Assembly: GCF_900078385.1 (NCBI RefSeq)
Contig: NZ_FLQR01000008.1
Location: 248,001 to 312,000, forward strand
Source of the DNA: an uncultured Microbacterium sp.
Lineage (GTDB): Bacteria > Actinomycetota > Actinomycetes > Actinomycetales > Microbacteriaceae
DNA: 64,000 nt
Direction of reading: 5' to 3'
The translations under genes were made by a program, and so were the position numbers. The notes beneath the pieces are model-generated. The model saw only the letters and a program-made list of their open reading frames with translations. It was not told the origin of the DNA and made no database searches. Below are positions 1 through 9,500 of the stretch, in pieces (the first letter of the stretch is position 1; every line of letters begins with the position of its first letter).

Positions 1-1
1 C

Positions 2-472
2 AAGCTCGCCACCTTTCCGGCGATCCGCGGAGCGCTGAAGTTCTACCAGGTCGCGTCGGTCATCACCGGCGTCATGCTGCTGCTGCTGTGCGCCGAGATG
101 ATCGTGAAGTACTTCCTGAAGTACGAGCTGTTCCTCGGCGGGGCCGGCGGCTTCCTGTGGTTCGCGCAGGTGGACGCCTTCGGCGAGTCCACCGGCGACG
201 GGATCAATCTGTCGCTCCTCATCCTCATCGCGCACGGCTGGTTCTACGTCGTGTATCTCTTCGCGTGCTTCCGCGTGTGGAGCCTCATGCGCTGGGGCTT
301 CGTGCGGTTCGTGATGCTCGCCCTCGGCGGCATCGTCCCGCTGCTGTCGTTCTTCATGGAGCTGCGCGTCGCGCGTGAGGTGCGGGCGTACCTCGCACAG
401 CGCGAAGCGTCCGAGCGTGAAGCCGCCCTGACCTCCGAATCCACCCCGATCCCGACGGAGAACATCCGGTGA
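2..472 (+). CDS. DUF3817 membrane protein (5' end outside window)
   Basis: Small integral membrane protein of the DUF3817 family; function unknown. The frame is already open at base 2 ([16 protein letters not shown]), so the ATG at 74 used by the ORF track is internal and the true start lies upstream. The 156 visible residues hold three hydrophobic segments (around the [32 protein letters not shown] and [16 protein letters not shown] stretches) followed by a charged C-terminal tail, the usual DUF3817 plan. Its TGA overlaps the GTG of guaA (GTGA), so the two are translationally coupled. DUF3817 next to guaA is a familiar actinobacterial pairing, but no role in GMP synthesis has been shown that I know of. 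Confidence 0.82.
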   Translation, partial: KLATFPAIRGALKFYQVASVITGVMLLLLCAEMIVKYFLKYELFLGGAGGFLWFAQVDAFGESTGDGINLSLLILIAHGWFYVVYLFACFRVWSLMRWGFVRFVMLALGGIVPLLSFFMELRVAREVRAYLAQREASEREAALTSESTPIPTENIR

Positions 473-2052
473 CCAGCCAGACCGAGACCGCCCAGCGGCC
501 CGTCCTCGTCGTCGACTTCGGCGCGCAGTATGCGCAGCTGATCGCGCGCCGCGTGCGCGAAGCCGGCGTCTACAGCGAGCTCATCCCGCACACCGCGACG
601 GCGGCCGAGGTCGCCGAGCGCAACCCCGTGGGCATCATCCTCTCCGGCGGGCCGTCCTCCGTCTACGAGCCCGGCGCTCCCTCGCTCGACCCCGGCGTGC
701 TCGAGCTGGGCATCCCGACCCTCGGCATCTGCTACGGCTTCCAGGTGATGGCGCAGCAGCTCGGCGGCGAGGTCGCCAACACGGGCCTCCGCGAGTACGG
801 CGCCACCGACGCGACGCTCGCCGGCGACGGCGGCGTGCTGCTGGGCGGTCAGCCCGCCGAGCAGAACGTCTGGATGAGCCACGGCGACCAGGTCGCCAAG
901 GCCCCCGAGGGCTTCGACGTGCTCGCATCGACCGCCGCGACGCCCGTCGCCGCGTTCGGCAACGCCGAGCGGAACCTCTACGGTGTTCAGTGGCACCCCG
1001 AGGTCAAGCACTCCGACCACGGGCAGAACGTCCTGGAGAACTTCCTGCACAAGGCGGCGGGCCTCCCCGCCGACTGGAACAGCGGCAACGTCATCGCCGA
1101 GCAGGTCGAGAAGATCCGCGCCCAGGTCGGGTCGAGCCGCGTCATCTGCGGCCTCTCCGGCGGTGTGGACTCCGCCGTGGCCGCGGCGCTCGTGCACAAG
1201 GCCGTCGGCGACCAGCTCGTCTGCATCTTCGTCGACCACGGCCTCCTCCGGAAGGACGAGCGCGAGCAGGTCGAGCAGGACTACGTCGCCTCCACCGGCG
1301 TCCGCCTCGTGACCATCGATGCGCGCGACCAGTTCCTCGCAGCGCTCGCCGGCGTCAGCGACCCGGAGCAGAAGCGCAAGATCATCGGCCGCGAGTTCAT
1401 CCGCACGTTCGAGCAGGCCGAGGCCGCCCTCGTCGCGGAGGCCGCCGCCGACGGCGAGCCCATCCGCTTCCTCGTGCAGGGCACCCTGTACCCCGACGTC
1501 GTCGAGTCGGGCGGGGGAGCGGGCACCGCGAACATCAAGAGCCACCACAACGTCGGGGGCCTGCCGGAGGACCTGCAGTTCGAGCTCGTCGAGCCGCTGC
1601 GGACCCTCTTCAAGGACGAGGTGCGCGCGATCGGGCGCGAACTGGGGCTTCCCGAGGTGATCGTCGGCCGCCAGCCGTTTCCGGGGCCCGGTCTCGGGAT
1701 CCGGATCGTCGGTGAGGTCACCGCTGACCGCCTCGCGATTCTGCAGGATGCCGACGCCATCGCCCGCGAGGAGCTGACCAAGGCAGGCCTGGACGACGAG
1801 ATCTGGCAGTGCCCCGTCGTGCTGCTGGCCGACGTGCGCTCGGTCGGCGTCCAGGGCGACGGCCGCACCTACGGGCACCCCATCGTGCTGCGCCCGGTCT
1901 CCAGCGAGGACGCCATGACGGCGGACTGGACCCGCCTGCCATACGACGTCCTGTCGAAGATCTCCAACCGCATCACGAACGAGGTCCGCGAGGTCAACCG
2001 GGTCGTGCTCGACGTCACGTCGAAGCCCCCGGGGACCATCGAGTGGGAGTGA
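469..2052 (+). CDS. guaA: GMP synthase (glutamine-hydrolysing)
   Basis: Cytosolic enzyme converting XMP, ATP and glutamine to GMP, the last step of guanine nucleotide synthesis. The protein has 527 residues, normal for the family. The N-terminal class I glutamine amidotransferase has its nucleophile Cys88 in GICYGF and the His-Glu pair in VQWHPEV. The ATP-pyrophosphatase domain carries the PP-loop SGGVDS at 230-235. The C-terminal GMP synthase dimerisation domain ends in KPPGTIEWE, the family's typical terminus. The GTG start at 469 overlaps the DUF3817 stop. A long inverted repeat just downstream probably ends the transcript. Identification is secure. Confidence 0.97.
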   Translation: MTSQTETAQRPVLVVDFGAQYAQLIARRVREAGVYSELIPHTATAAEVAERNPVGIILSGGPSSVYEPGAPSLDPGVLELGIPTLGICYGFQVMAQQLGGEVANTGLREYGATDATLAGDGGVLLGGQPAEQNVWMSHGDQVAKAPEGFDVLASTAATPVAAFGNAERNLYGVQWHPEVKHSDHGQNVLENFLHKAAGLPADWNSGNVIAEQVEKIRAQVGSSRVICGLSGGVDSAVAAALVHKAVGDQLVCIFVDHGLLRKDEREQVEQDYVASTGVRLVTIDARDQFLAALAGVSDPEQKRKIIGREFIRTFEQAEAALVAEAAADGEPIRFLVQGTLYPDVVESGGGAGTANIKSHHNVGGLPEDLQFELVEPLRTLFKDEVRAIGRELGLPEVIVGRQPFPGPGLGIRIVGEVTADRLAILQDADAIAREELTKAGLDDEIWQCPVVLLADVRSVGVQGDGRTYGHPIVLRPVSSEDAMTADWTRLPYDVLSKISNRITNEVREVNRVVLDVTSKPPGTIEWE

Positions 2053-2072
2053 GCTGAGCCGACCGGCTCCGC

Positions 2073-2134
2073 AAAATCGCCCCTTCCGGACAAGAGCGGG
2101 GACCCCTACCCCGATTGCCCGGAAGGGGCGATTT
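2073..2134. terminator. Long inverted repeat between convergent genes (terminator or REP-like element)
   Basis: A 16-bp perfect inverted repeat, AAATCGCCCCTTCCGG at 2074-2089 and CCGGAAGGGGCGATTT at 2119-2134. The 29-nt loop contains a second small stem (CGGGG 2097-2101 with CCCCG 2109-2113). It lies 20 bp after guaA and before the convergent Bax-like gene, and the A/T ends give a weak U-tract in both directions. The nested, arms-within-loop design is more elaborate than the other terminators here. Confidence 0.65.
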
Positions 2135-2170
2135 CGCTGCGCCTGCGTCGTTCGCGGCTGATGACGACGG

Positions 2171-2200
2171 AAGGGCCGCCCGGCGTACCGGACGGCCCTT
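2171..2200 (-). terminator. Hairpin terminator of the Bax inhibitor-like gene
   Basis: AAGGGCCGCCCGG at 2171-2183 pairs with CCGGACGGCCCTT at 2188-2200 around a CGTA tetraloop, with a single mismatch or wobble. It starts 15 bp past the minus-strand stop codon at 2216. There is no U-tract, as is common in high-GC actinobacteria. Confidence 0.7.
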
Positions 2201-2215
2201 CTCGAGGAGTGGATG

Positions 2216-3136
2216 TCAGTTGCTGCCGCGGACGATCGCGATCATGCGCAGGATCTCGACGTACAGCCAGACGACCGTGACCATGATGCCGAAGGCGCCG
2301 AGCCAGCCGAACTGACGCGGGGCGCCGTTGCGGACACCCTGCTGGATCTGGTCGAAGTCCAGCACGAGCGAGTACGCCGCCATGATGACCACGAGGACGC
2401 CGATGATGAGGCCCAGCGGGATGCCGGCGACCTTGGCGCTGTAGAGGCCGAACGCCTGGTCCTGCGGCAGGACGTTGGTCCACATGAGCACGAGGTTGAG
2501 AAGCGAGAACACGAGGTAGCCGACCATCGCGATCATGAAGATCTTCGTGGCCTTGGCCGAGGCGCGGATCTTGCCGCTCGCGAACAGCGCCAGCGTCACA
2601 CCGACCACCGAGACGGTCGCCAGGGTCGCCTGCATGACGATGCCCGGCCACATGATCTCGAAGAACGCCGAGATCCCGCCGATGAAGAGGCCCTCGAACG
2701 CCGCGTAGGCGAAGATCAGCGCGGGGCGGATCTTCTTGCGCGACGTGAAGGTGATGACCAGCGCGAGCACGAAGCCGCCGAGCGCGCCGACGATCCACGG
2801 CACCATCGTGAAGGCCTGGTTCGGGTCGCCCGTGATGCCGAACGAGCCGCCGAGCGTCCACAGCCACCCGACGACCGCCGTGACCAGCAGGATGCCGAAC
2901 AGGGCGAACGTCTTGATGACGGTGTCCTCGACGGTCATGCGACCGGTCTCGAGCGATCCCGCCGGCGGGGCGGCGAACATGCCCTCGAGCTGTGCGTTCG
3001 CGGCGACGTCCGCGCCCTGGTGGGCCGCGGTGGCGTACTGCGTCGTGGCGCCCGCCTGCTGCGCCGTGGGAGGGGTCAGTCCCGGCCGCTGCTCTTTGAA
3101 GGCCGGGTTGTTGAATGCGAAGTTGCCGGAGGCCAT
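2216..3136 (-). CDS. Bax inhibitor-1/YccA family membrane protein
   Basis: Polytopic membrane protein of the BI-1/YccA (TMBIM) family; the bacterial role is poorly defined and some members are calcium leak channels. After about 80 soluble residues (MASGNFAFNNPAFKE onward) come about seven hydrophobic helices, from KTFALFGILLVTAVVGWLW to the last near the C-terminus. I start at ATG 3136 (306 aa) rather than GTG 3148, because GGAG lies 11 nt before the ATG but abuts the GTG. A possible minus-strand -10 (TACCCT, 3185-3190) lies about 50 bp upstream. It is monocistronic between guaA and a divergent gene. Confidence 0.88.
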   Translation of the reverse strand: MASGNFAFNNPAFKEQRPGLTPPTAQQAGATTQYATAAHQGADVAANAQLEGMFAAPPAGSLETGRMTVEDTVIKTFALFGILLVTAVVGWLWTLGGSFGITGDPNQAFTMVPWIVGALGGFVLALVITFTSRKKIRPALIFAYAAFEGLFIGGISAFFEIMWPGIVMQATLATVSVVGVTLALFASGKIRASAKATKIFMIAMVGYLVFSLLNLVLMWTNVLPQDQAFGLYSAKVAGIPLGLIIGVLVVIMAAYSLVLDFDQIQQGVRNGAPRQFGWLGAFGIMVTVVWLYVEILRMIAIVRGSN

Positions 3137-3258
3137 GGTCTCTCTCACTCCAAAATCGGGTCACAGCGCGGTGCTGTGGATTACAGGGTATCGGACACGG
3201 TTCTCGCGGTGACAGTGCAGCCTGTGAGAGCGCTACGAACCGCTGGGATCGCGGCGGG

Positions 3259-3270
3259 TAGCCTGGAACG
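3259..3270 (+). promoter_or_regulatory. -10 box, leaderless promoter of the GDPD gene
   Basis: TAGCCT at 3259-3264 is followed by exactly 6 nt and then ATG 3271, so the expected transcription start is the start codon itself. No convincing -35 is visible. Confidence 0.6.
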
Positions 3271-4278
3271 ATGCCCCGCCGCAGACCCCTCGTGATCGGT
3301 CATCGCGGCGCGCCCGGGTACCGCCCCGAGCACACCCGCTCGTCCTACGATCTGGCACTCGAGCTGGGCGTCGACGCCGTCGAGCCCGACGTCGTCGTCA
3401 CGAAGGATCACGTCCTCGTCGTGCGGCACGAGAACGAGATCGGCTCGACGACCGACGTCGCCGCGCACCCCGAGTTCGCCGACCGCCGCACGACGAAGAC
3501 GATCGACGGGGCCGAGATCACGGGCTGGTTCACCGAGGACTTCACGTGGGACGAGCTCACGACGCTGCGGTGCCGAGAGCGGCTCCCGCAGCTGCGCCCC
3601 GCGAGCGCGAGCTTCGACGGCGAGCAGCCGCCGCTGCGGCTGCTCGACGTGCTCGACATCGTGCGCCGGGCGTCGCTCGAGCAGGGCCGGGAGATCGGTG
3701 TCGTGCTGGAGATCAAGCACGCGACGTACTTCGCGGGGCTCGGGGTCGACGTCGCGAGCCTGGTCGCCGCGGAGCTCCGGGCGAGCGGCTGGGCCGACGG
3801 CGAGCTGCCGCTGGTGCTCGAGTCGTTCGAGTCGACGGTGCTGACGCAGCTGCGCGAGCACGGCATCCGCGGGTCGTACATCTACCTCTTCGAGTCGGCC
3901 GGCCGCCCGTACGACCTCGTCGCCGCGCACGGTCGCGACGCCCCGACCTACAAGGCGCTGGCCACCCCGGCCGGACTGGACGGGCTCGTCGGGTCGATCG
4001 ACGGGATCAGCCTCGACAAGCGGATGATCCTCGCGCCCGACCGTCGCGGCCGCGCCACCGGACCGGCGCCGATCGTCGCCGATGCGCACGCCCGCGGCCT
4101 CCGGGTCTTCACCTGGACGTGCCGGCCGGAGAACACGTTCCTCCTGCCGTCGTTCCGGCACGGGCGGGACAAGGCCGCGCTCGGCGATTACGAGGCCGAG
4201 TGGCAGGTCATCGCGGATGCCGGCGTGGACGGCGTCTTCGTCGACCACCCCGATCTGGGCCGGGAGTTCTTCGCCTGA
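3271..4278 (+). CDS. Glycerophosphodiester phosphodiesterase family protein
   Basis: TIM-barrel phosphodiesterase that hydrolyses glycerophosphodiesters (deacylated phospholipids) to glycerol-3-phosphate and an alcohol. The 335-aa protein opens with the catalytic signature HRGAPGYRPEHT (His11, Arg12, Glu near 20), followed by VDAVEPDVVVTKD with the metal-binding acidic pair, and ends with the barrel-closing GVDGVFVDHPDLG. There is no signal peptide, so it is probably cytosolic. It is longer than minimal bacterial GDPDs because of an extended middle region. It has its own promoter and no operon partner, since the following ABC genes have a separate promoter. The exact substrate cannot be read from sequence. 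Confidence 0.9.
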   Translation: MPRRRPLVIGHRGAPGYRPEHTRSSYDLALELGVDAVEPDVVVTKDHVLVVRHENEIGSTTDVAAHPEFADRRTTKTIDGAEITGWFTEDFTWDELTTLRCRERLPQLRPASASFDGEQPPLRLLDVLDIVRRASLEQGREIGVVLEIKHATYFAGLGVDVASLVAAELRASGWADGELPLVLESFESTVLTQLREHGIRGSYIYLFESAGRPYDLVAAHGRDAPTYKALATPAGLDGLVGSIDGISLDKRMILAPDRRGRATGPAPIVADAHARGLRVFTWTCRPENTFLLPSFRHGRDKAALGDYEAEWQVIADAGVDGVFVDHPDLGREFFA

Positions 4279-4356
4279 TCACGCGGGCGCAGAGGCCCGT
4301 CGTCCGGCGGATCGGGCACATGCCGCGACGTTCATGCATGGGCCACAGCAAACCCC

Positions 4357-4368
4357 TAAGGTGAGCGC
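4357..4368 (+). promoter_or_regulatory. -10 box, leaderless promoter of the ABC exporter operon
   Basis: TAAGGT at 4357-4362, then exactly 6 nt (GAGCGC), then ATG 4369. Predicted leaderless start. Confidence 0.6.
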
Positions 4369-5301
4369 ATGAGCACCCCTGGCATCGTCGCGCGCGGAGT
4401 CAAACGGTCCTTCGGGAACGTCCACGCGGTCCGCGACGTCACACTCGAGGCGCGCGAGGGCGCCGTCACCGGCCTCGTCGGCCCGAACGGGTCGGGCAAG
4501 ACCACGCTGCTGCTGATGCTGGCATCCCTTCTCCAGCCCGACGCCGGCGAGCTGCGGATCGGCGGCATCGATCCGATCGCCGACCCGGCCGGTGCGCGGG
4601 CCCTGCTCGGCTGGATGCCGGACGCGCTCGGCGCGTGGCAGACCCTCACCGCGCGCGAGACCATCGTGACGACCGGGCGTCTCTACGACCTGGACAAGGA
4701 CCGCGCCGCCGCCCGCGCAGCCGAGCTGCTGAGCACCGTCGGCCTCGAGGACCTCGCCGACGCACCCGCCCGCGTCCTCTCCCGCGGCCAGAAGCAGCGC
4801 CTCGGGCTCGCCCGCGCGCTCGTGCACGACCCGCGCGTCCTGCTCCTCGACGAGCCCGCGTCGGGCCTGGACCCGCAGGCGCGCATCGACCTGCGCGTGC
4901 TGCTGCGCCGGCTCGCCGCCGAGGGCCGCACGATCCTCATCTCCAGCCACATCCTCTCCGAGCTCGAGGAGGTGGTCGACGACGCCGTCTTCCTGATCCA
5001 GGGCGAGACGGTCAGCTCCGAGCGCGTCGCCGCCGCGGCGGCCCGGGGCCGGATGTGGCGGCTGCGCCTCGCCGACCGGGACGCCACCGCCGCCGCCCTG
5101 CCGGTCGCCCAGGCGCTGGGATGGGACGTGAACCACATCCCGATCGAGCGGCGCGACCTGCTGCTGCACTTCGCCTCCGACGCGGACGCCGCCTCCGGGG
5201 TCGCCGCCCTCGTGCGCGCCGGCCTTCCGGTCGCCGAGTTCAGCGCCGCCACGGGCCTCCTCGAACACACCTTCCTCGACCTCGAAGGGGGCGCGCGATG
5301 A
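4369..5301 (+). CDS. ABC transporter ATP-binding protein
   Basis: ATPase subunit of an ABC-2-type exporter, 310 aa. The nucleotide-binding domain shows Walker A GPNGSGKTT (Lys44), signature LSRGQKQRLGLARA, Walker B VLLLDEPASGLDP and the H-loop ILISSHIL. About 80 residues follow the domain, as in antibiotic or lipid exporter ATPases of the DrrA/CcmA type. Its TGA overlaps the permease ATG (ATGA at 5298-5301), so the two are co-translated as one transporter. Substrate unknown; neighbouring genes give no hint. Confidence 0.93.
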   Translation: MSTPGIVARGVKRSFGNVHAVRDVTLEAREGAVTGLVGPNGSGKTTLLLMLASLLQPDAGELRIGGIDPIADPAGARALLGWMPDALGAWQTLTARETIVTTGRLYDLDKDRAAARAAELLSTVGLEDLADAPARVLSRGQKQRLGLARALVHDPRVLLLDEPASGLDPQARIDLRVLLRRLAAEGRTILISSHILSELEEVVDDAVFLIQGETVSSERVAAAAARGRMWRLRLADRDATAAALPVAQALGWDVNHIPIERRDLLLHFASDADAASGVAALVRAGLPVAEFSAATGLLEHTFLDLEGGAR

Positions 5302-6380
5302 ATCTCGCGAGACTGTGGGCCATCGCCCGGCTCGAGCTCGTCCAGCGGATGCGGACGGTGTCGTGGTTCGTCCTGCTCGGCATCTTCGCGGCCCTGCTCG
5401 CGGGTGTGACGCTGCTGTCGTTCTTCGCGTTCCAGCGCACCGACCAGAGCGGCGCCGCGATCTACTCGACGGTCGTCTACATCACGCTGCTGCTCGTGAT
5501 CCTCGTCTCGCCGACCCTGAGCGGCAACAGCATCAACGGCGACCGGGACGCGGCGACCCTCGCGCCCGTGCAGGTCACTCTCGTGACGACCGGTGAGATC
5601 CTCCTCGGGAAGTTCCTCGCCGCCTGGATCACCGGCCTCGCCTTCGCGGTGGTCGCCGCCCCGTTCCTCGTCATCGCGACCTTCGCCGGCGGCGTGCAGG
5701 CCGGGACGGTCCTCGCCTCCCTGGTGATCCTGATCGTGGAGACGGGCATCATCGCCGCGATCGGCATCGCGATCAGCGGCATCCTGCCCCGCCCGCTGTT
5801 CTCCGTCGCCGCCACGTACCTCGTCGTCGCCGCGCTCGCGATCGGCACGGTCATCGGCTACGGGCTCGTCGGCGCCAGCATCACCTCGGAGGCGACGAAC
5901 TCCTACCGCACCGCCGAGTACGACCCCTCGACGGGCAACCCGGAGTGCAAGGACGGCTCCGAGAAGTGCTGGGGCAACCCCGAGGACATGGTGTGCGGCG
6001 ACTGGCAGGTGGACACCTGGCATGTGCCGCGCTTCGACTATGTCTGGTGGATGCTGGCGGCGAACCCGTTCGTCATCCTCGCCGACGCCACACCCACCCA
6101 GTTCGACGGGCAGGGCAACGCCGTCGACGCCTTCGGGATGGTGAAGTACGGCGTGCGCTCCGCCCAGCTGCCGCCCGATCTCGATCAGCGCTGGGACGAG
6201 TGCGCGCCGTACGAAGAACAGATGATGCCCACCGCACGCGAGGTCATCGGCAAGACCGTGCCGAGCTGGTTCGTCGGGCTCGGCGTCCAGATCGCCCTGG
6301 CCGCGGCGCTGCTGTGGTGGGCCTGGGCGCGCACCCGCACGCCCGCGCGGCATCTGCCGCCCGGAACGCGCATCGCGTGA
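5298..6380 (+). CDS. ABC transporter permease (ABC-2 type)
   Basis: Membrane partner of the preceding ATPase, 360 aa starting at ATG 5298; the ORF-track start at 4635 is an upstream frame extension. An N-terminal helix (VSWFVLLGIFAALLAGVTLLSFF) is followed by about five more hydrophobic segments, the last close to the C-terminus (LGVQIALAAALLWWAW). A long loop of roughly 130 residues between the fifth and last helices should face outward. It contains four Cys (ECKDGSEKCW, VCGDW, WDECAPY), compatible with two disulfides. This loop is unusual for ABC-2 permeases and could bind substrate or an extracytoplasmic partner. Confidence 0.88.
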   Translation: MNLARLWAIARLELVQRMRTVSWFVLLGIFAALLAGVTLLSFFAFQRTDQSGAAIYSTVVYITLLLVILVSPTLSGNSINGDRDAATLAPVQVTLVTTGEILLGKFLAAWITGLAFAVVAAPFLVIATFAGGVQAGTVLASLVILIVETGIIAAIGIAISGILPRPLFSVAATYLVVAALAIGTVIGYGLVGASITSEATNSYRTAEYDPSTGNPECKDGSEKCWGNPEDMVCGDWQVDTWHVPRFDYVWWMLAANPFVILADATPTQFDGQGNAVDAFGMVKYGVRSAQLPPDLDQRWDECAPYEEQMMPTAREVIGKTVPSWFVGLGVQIALAAALLWWAWARTRTPARHLPPGTRIA

Positions 6381-6395
6381 GCACTCCCCGTCCTC

Positions 6396-6419
6396 GAAGA
6401 TGAGAGCCTTCTCATCTTC
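6396..6419. promoter_or_regulatory. Inverted repeat: candidate operator or terminator upstream of the subtilase gene
   Basis: GAAGATGAGA (6396-6405), GCCT, TCTCATCTTC (6410-6419): a perfect 10-bp inverted repeat. It lies 15 bp after the ABC operon and about 97 bp before the subtilase start, so it could be either a terminator or an operator. Its core ATGAGA-N4-TCTCAT recurs with one mismatch upstream of the surface-protein gene at 26539, which favours an operator. A possible -10 (TAGCCT, 6451-6456) follows. Confidence 0.5.
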
Positions 6420-6515
6420 AGAGGGCTATCGTCGGCTGTCGGTCGATGCATAGCCTCCTATGAGCCTCTGCACACGAAGCGGAGGTAGTGCCCTGCACGG
6501 AAAGGCGGTTCCCTT

Positions 6516-9500
6516 TTGCACCGACGAATCCTGGCGGCAGCCGGCGTCATCGCGCTCTCGCTGCCCACCTCCGCGGCTTTCGCCGCGACAACCGACGACG
6601 ATCCGTCGTCGCGCTTCACCCAGACGGAATCCAGTGGTCGCATCGACTCGAGCTTCCGCTCGGCCGCGCTCGACGCGGACGGCCGTGTCACCGTCGTCAT
6701 CGAGATGGCGGGCGACCCCGTCGCCGTCGTCCAAGCCGAGAAGGGTCGCGAACTCACCTCGACTGAGCGCTCGTCCGTCAAGGGCAAGCTGAAGAAGGCC
6801 CAGGACTCGATCCGCGGCTCGATCACCGGCAAGGGCGGCAAGATCCAGGCGCAGATGCAGTCCGCGTACAACGGCTTCCAGGCCTCCGTGCCCGCCGCCC
6901 AGCTCGACGCCGTCGCCGAGCTCCCCGGCGTCGTGGCCATCCACCCCGTGCGCACCTACGAGCTCGACAACGCCGTCTCCGTGCCGTACCTCGGCGTTCC
7001 GCAGGTCTGGGAGAACACCGGCTACACCGGCGAGAACGTCAAGGTCGCCATTCTCGACACCGGCATCGATTACACCCACGCCACCTTCGGGGGCCCCGGC
7101 ACCGTCGCGGCGTTCGAAGCGGCCGAGGCCACCTCGACCCAGCCCGCCAACCCCGCGCTGTTCGGTCCGGCCGCGCCGCGCGTGAAGGGCGGCATCGACC
7201 TCGTCGGCGACGCCTACGACGCCGGCGGATCCGGCGCCGCCCTGACGCCCGTTCCCGACACCAACCCGCTGGACTGCCAGGGGCACGGCTCGCACGTCGC
7301 CGGCACCACGGCCGGCAGCGGCGTCCTCGCCGACGGCTCCACGTACGACGGCGCCTACGACTCGACGACGTCGTCGAACTCGTTCCGCGTGGGTCCCGGT
7401 GTCGCACCTGAGGCAGACCTCTACGCGGTCCGCGTCTTCGGCTGCGAGGGATCGACGGATGTCGTCGTCCCGGCCATCGACTGGGCTGTCGCCAACGGCA
7501 TGGACGTCATCAACATGTCGCTGGGCTCCTCCTTCGGTCGCGGGGATGACCCCGACGCCGTCGCCGCCTCCAACGCGGTGGGTGCCGGCGTCGTCGTCGT
7601 CGCCTCCGCCGGCAACTCCGGCCACAACCCGTACCTGACCGGTTCGCCGGGCACGGGTGACGGCGTCATCGCGGTCTCTGCGGTGGACAGCTCGGAGAGC
7701 TTCCCCGGCGCGACGATCACCGTGAACGGCACAGCCGTCGAGGCGATCAACGCGAACGGCGCCTCGCTCGCCGGCATCGGCGCCCTCACGGTCGTCCGTC
7801 TCGCCGACGACCCGGCCACCGCGGGTGAGAACGAGGCCCTCGGCTGCTCGGTCGCGGCCTTCACCAAGGCCGGAATCGTGGCGGGCGGCAACCAGCTGGC
7901 CGTCATGCAGCGTGGCACGTGCGCCCGGGTCGCGAAGGCGATCTACGCGCAGCAGGCCGGCGCCGCCGCGGCTGTGATGGTCAACTCCGACAACACCCTG
8001 CCCCCGTACGAGGGCATGATCACGTCGAACCCCGACGACGGCACGCCGTACGTCGTGACGATCCCGTTCCTCGGAGTCCGCGCCTCGAGCAGCGCCACTC
8101 TCGTGGCGGGTGCCACCGCGACCCTCGCGGCGGCGCAGATCGCCAACCCCGGGTTCCGCGGCTACGCGTCGTTCACCTCCTCGGGTCCCCGCAGCGGTGA
8201 CAGCGCGATCAGCCCCGACGTCGCGGCGCCGGGCGTCTCGATCGCGTCGGCGGATGTCGGCTCCGGCAACGGAGCGGCCATCATGTCGGGCACGTCGATG
8301 GCGGCCCCGCACGTCGCGGGTGTCGCGGCGCTGTCCGTGCAGGCGCACCCCACGTGGTCGGCCTCGCAGGTCTCGGCAACCATCGTCTCGACGGCTGACC
8401 CGGAGAAGGTCGCCGGGCAGAGCCTCACCATCGGCGGCGTCGGCCTCGTCGACACGGCCCAGGCCGTCGCGACGACCGTCACGGCGACCGGTGATGCGTT
8501 CCGCACGGAGAGCGGCTGGGCGCGCGAGTCGGCGCTGAGCTTCGGCTTCCAGGAGTCGCCGGTCGGCTTCGGTGGCGTGAAGACGGTGACCGTCCGCAAC
8601 GACGGCAAGCAGGCCGTCACCTACCAGGTGACGACCACGCCGTCCGCGGCATCGCAGAAGGCCAAGGTGAACGTCAGCGCCAAGTCGGTGACCGTCCGCC
8701 CCGGCAAGTCGGTCAAGCTGCTGGTGACGGTCGCGGCCCTCGCGAAGGACATCCCGACGTCGAACGCCGGTGACGACCAGTTCTCGTTCTACGAGATCTC
8801 GGGCGACATCGTGCTGACGGCGCCGAAGTCCACGCTGCGGGTGCCGTACTTGCTCGTCCCGCGCTCGAACAGCACGGTGTCGGCGACCACGAAGGGCCCC
8901 TGGGTCACCAAGGGCCAGAAGGTCACCGACGGCACGAAGCAGGTCACGCTGCGCAACACGCGCGGTGCACTCGACGCGGACGCCGACTTCTACACGTGGG
9001 GTCTGTCCGACGCGAAGGATGCCACGAAGTCCCTTCCGGACAACGGCTACGACATCCGCGCCGCCGGCGTGCAGTCGTTCCCCGTGGCCGGCGGCGACCA
9101 CCTGGTCGTCTTCGCGCTGAACACGCACCATCGCTGGTCCAACGCGGCGAGCAACGAGTACGACGTCATCATCGACACGGATCAGGACGGCGAGCCGGAC
9201 TGGATCGTGCTGTCGTACGACTCCGGTGCCGTGCGCGCGGGTGACAACGACGGCCTGGCCGAGACGTTCCTCGTGAACGCCAAGACCGGTGCCCTCTACC
9301 CGAGCGGGTTCCTCACCACCGCCCCGACCGACAGCAGCACCCTGCTGCTGCCGGCCTACGCGAGCGACCTCGGGATCACGGGCGAGTTCGACTACACGGT
9401 GCAGACGTTCGGCATCTCCGGCGGCGAGGACGCGGCGTCCACCTGGGCGACCTACGACCCGACCGCTCCGGCGATCAGCAACGGCCAGTACGAGACCGTC

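Noticed and set aside
244-1878. 544-aa minus-strand ORF opposite guaA
   Set aside because: Antisense shadow; guaA is complete with all motifs on the other strand.
3223-3238. GTGAGAGCGCTACGAA as a third copy of the ATGAGA-N4-TCTCAT operator
   Set aside because: Only the left half matches; mentioned as weak support, not listed as a site.
6426-9131. 901-aa minus-strand ORF opposite the subtilase
   Set aside because: Asp/Arg/Gly/Val-rich shadow; the catalytic triad and signal peptide are on the plus strand.
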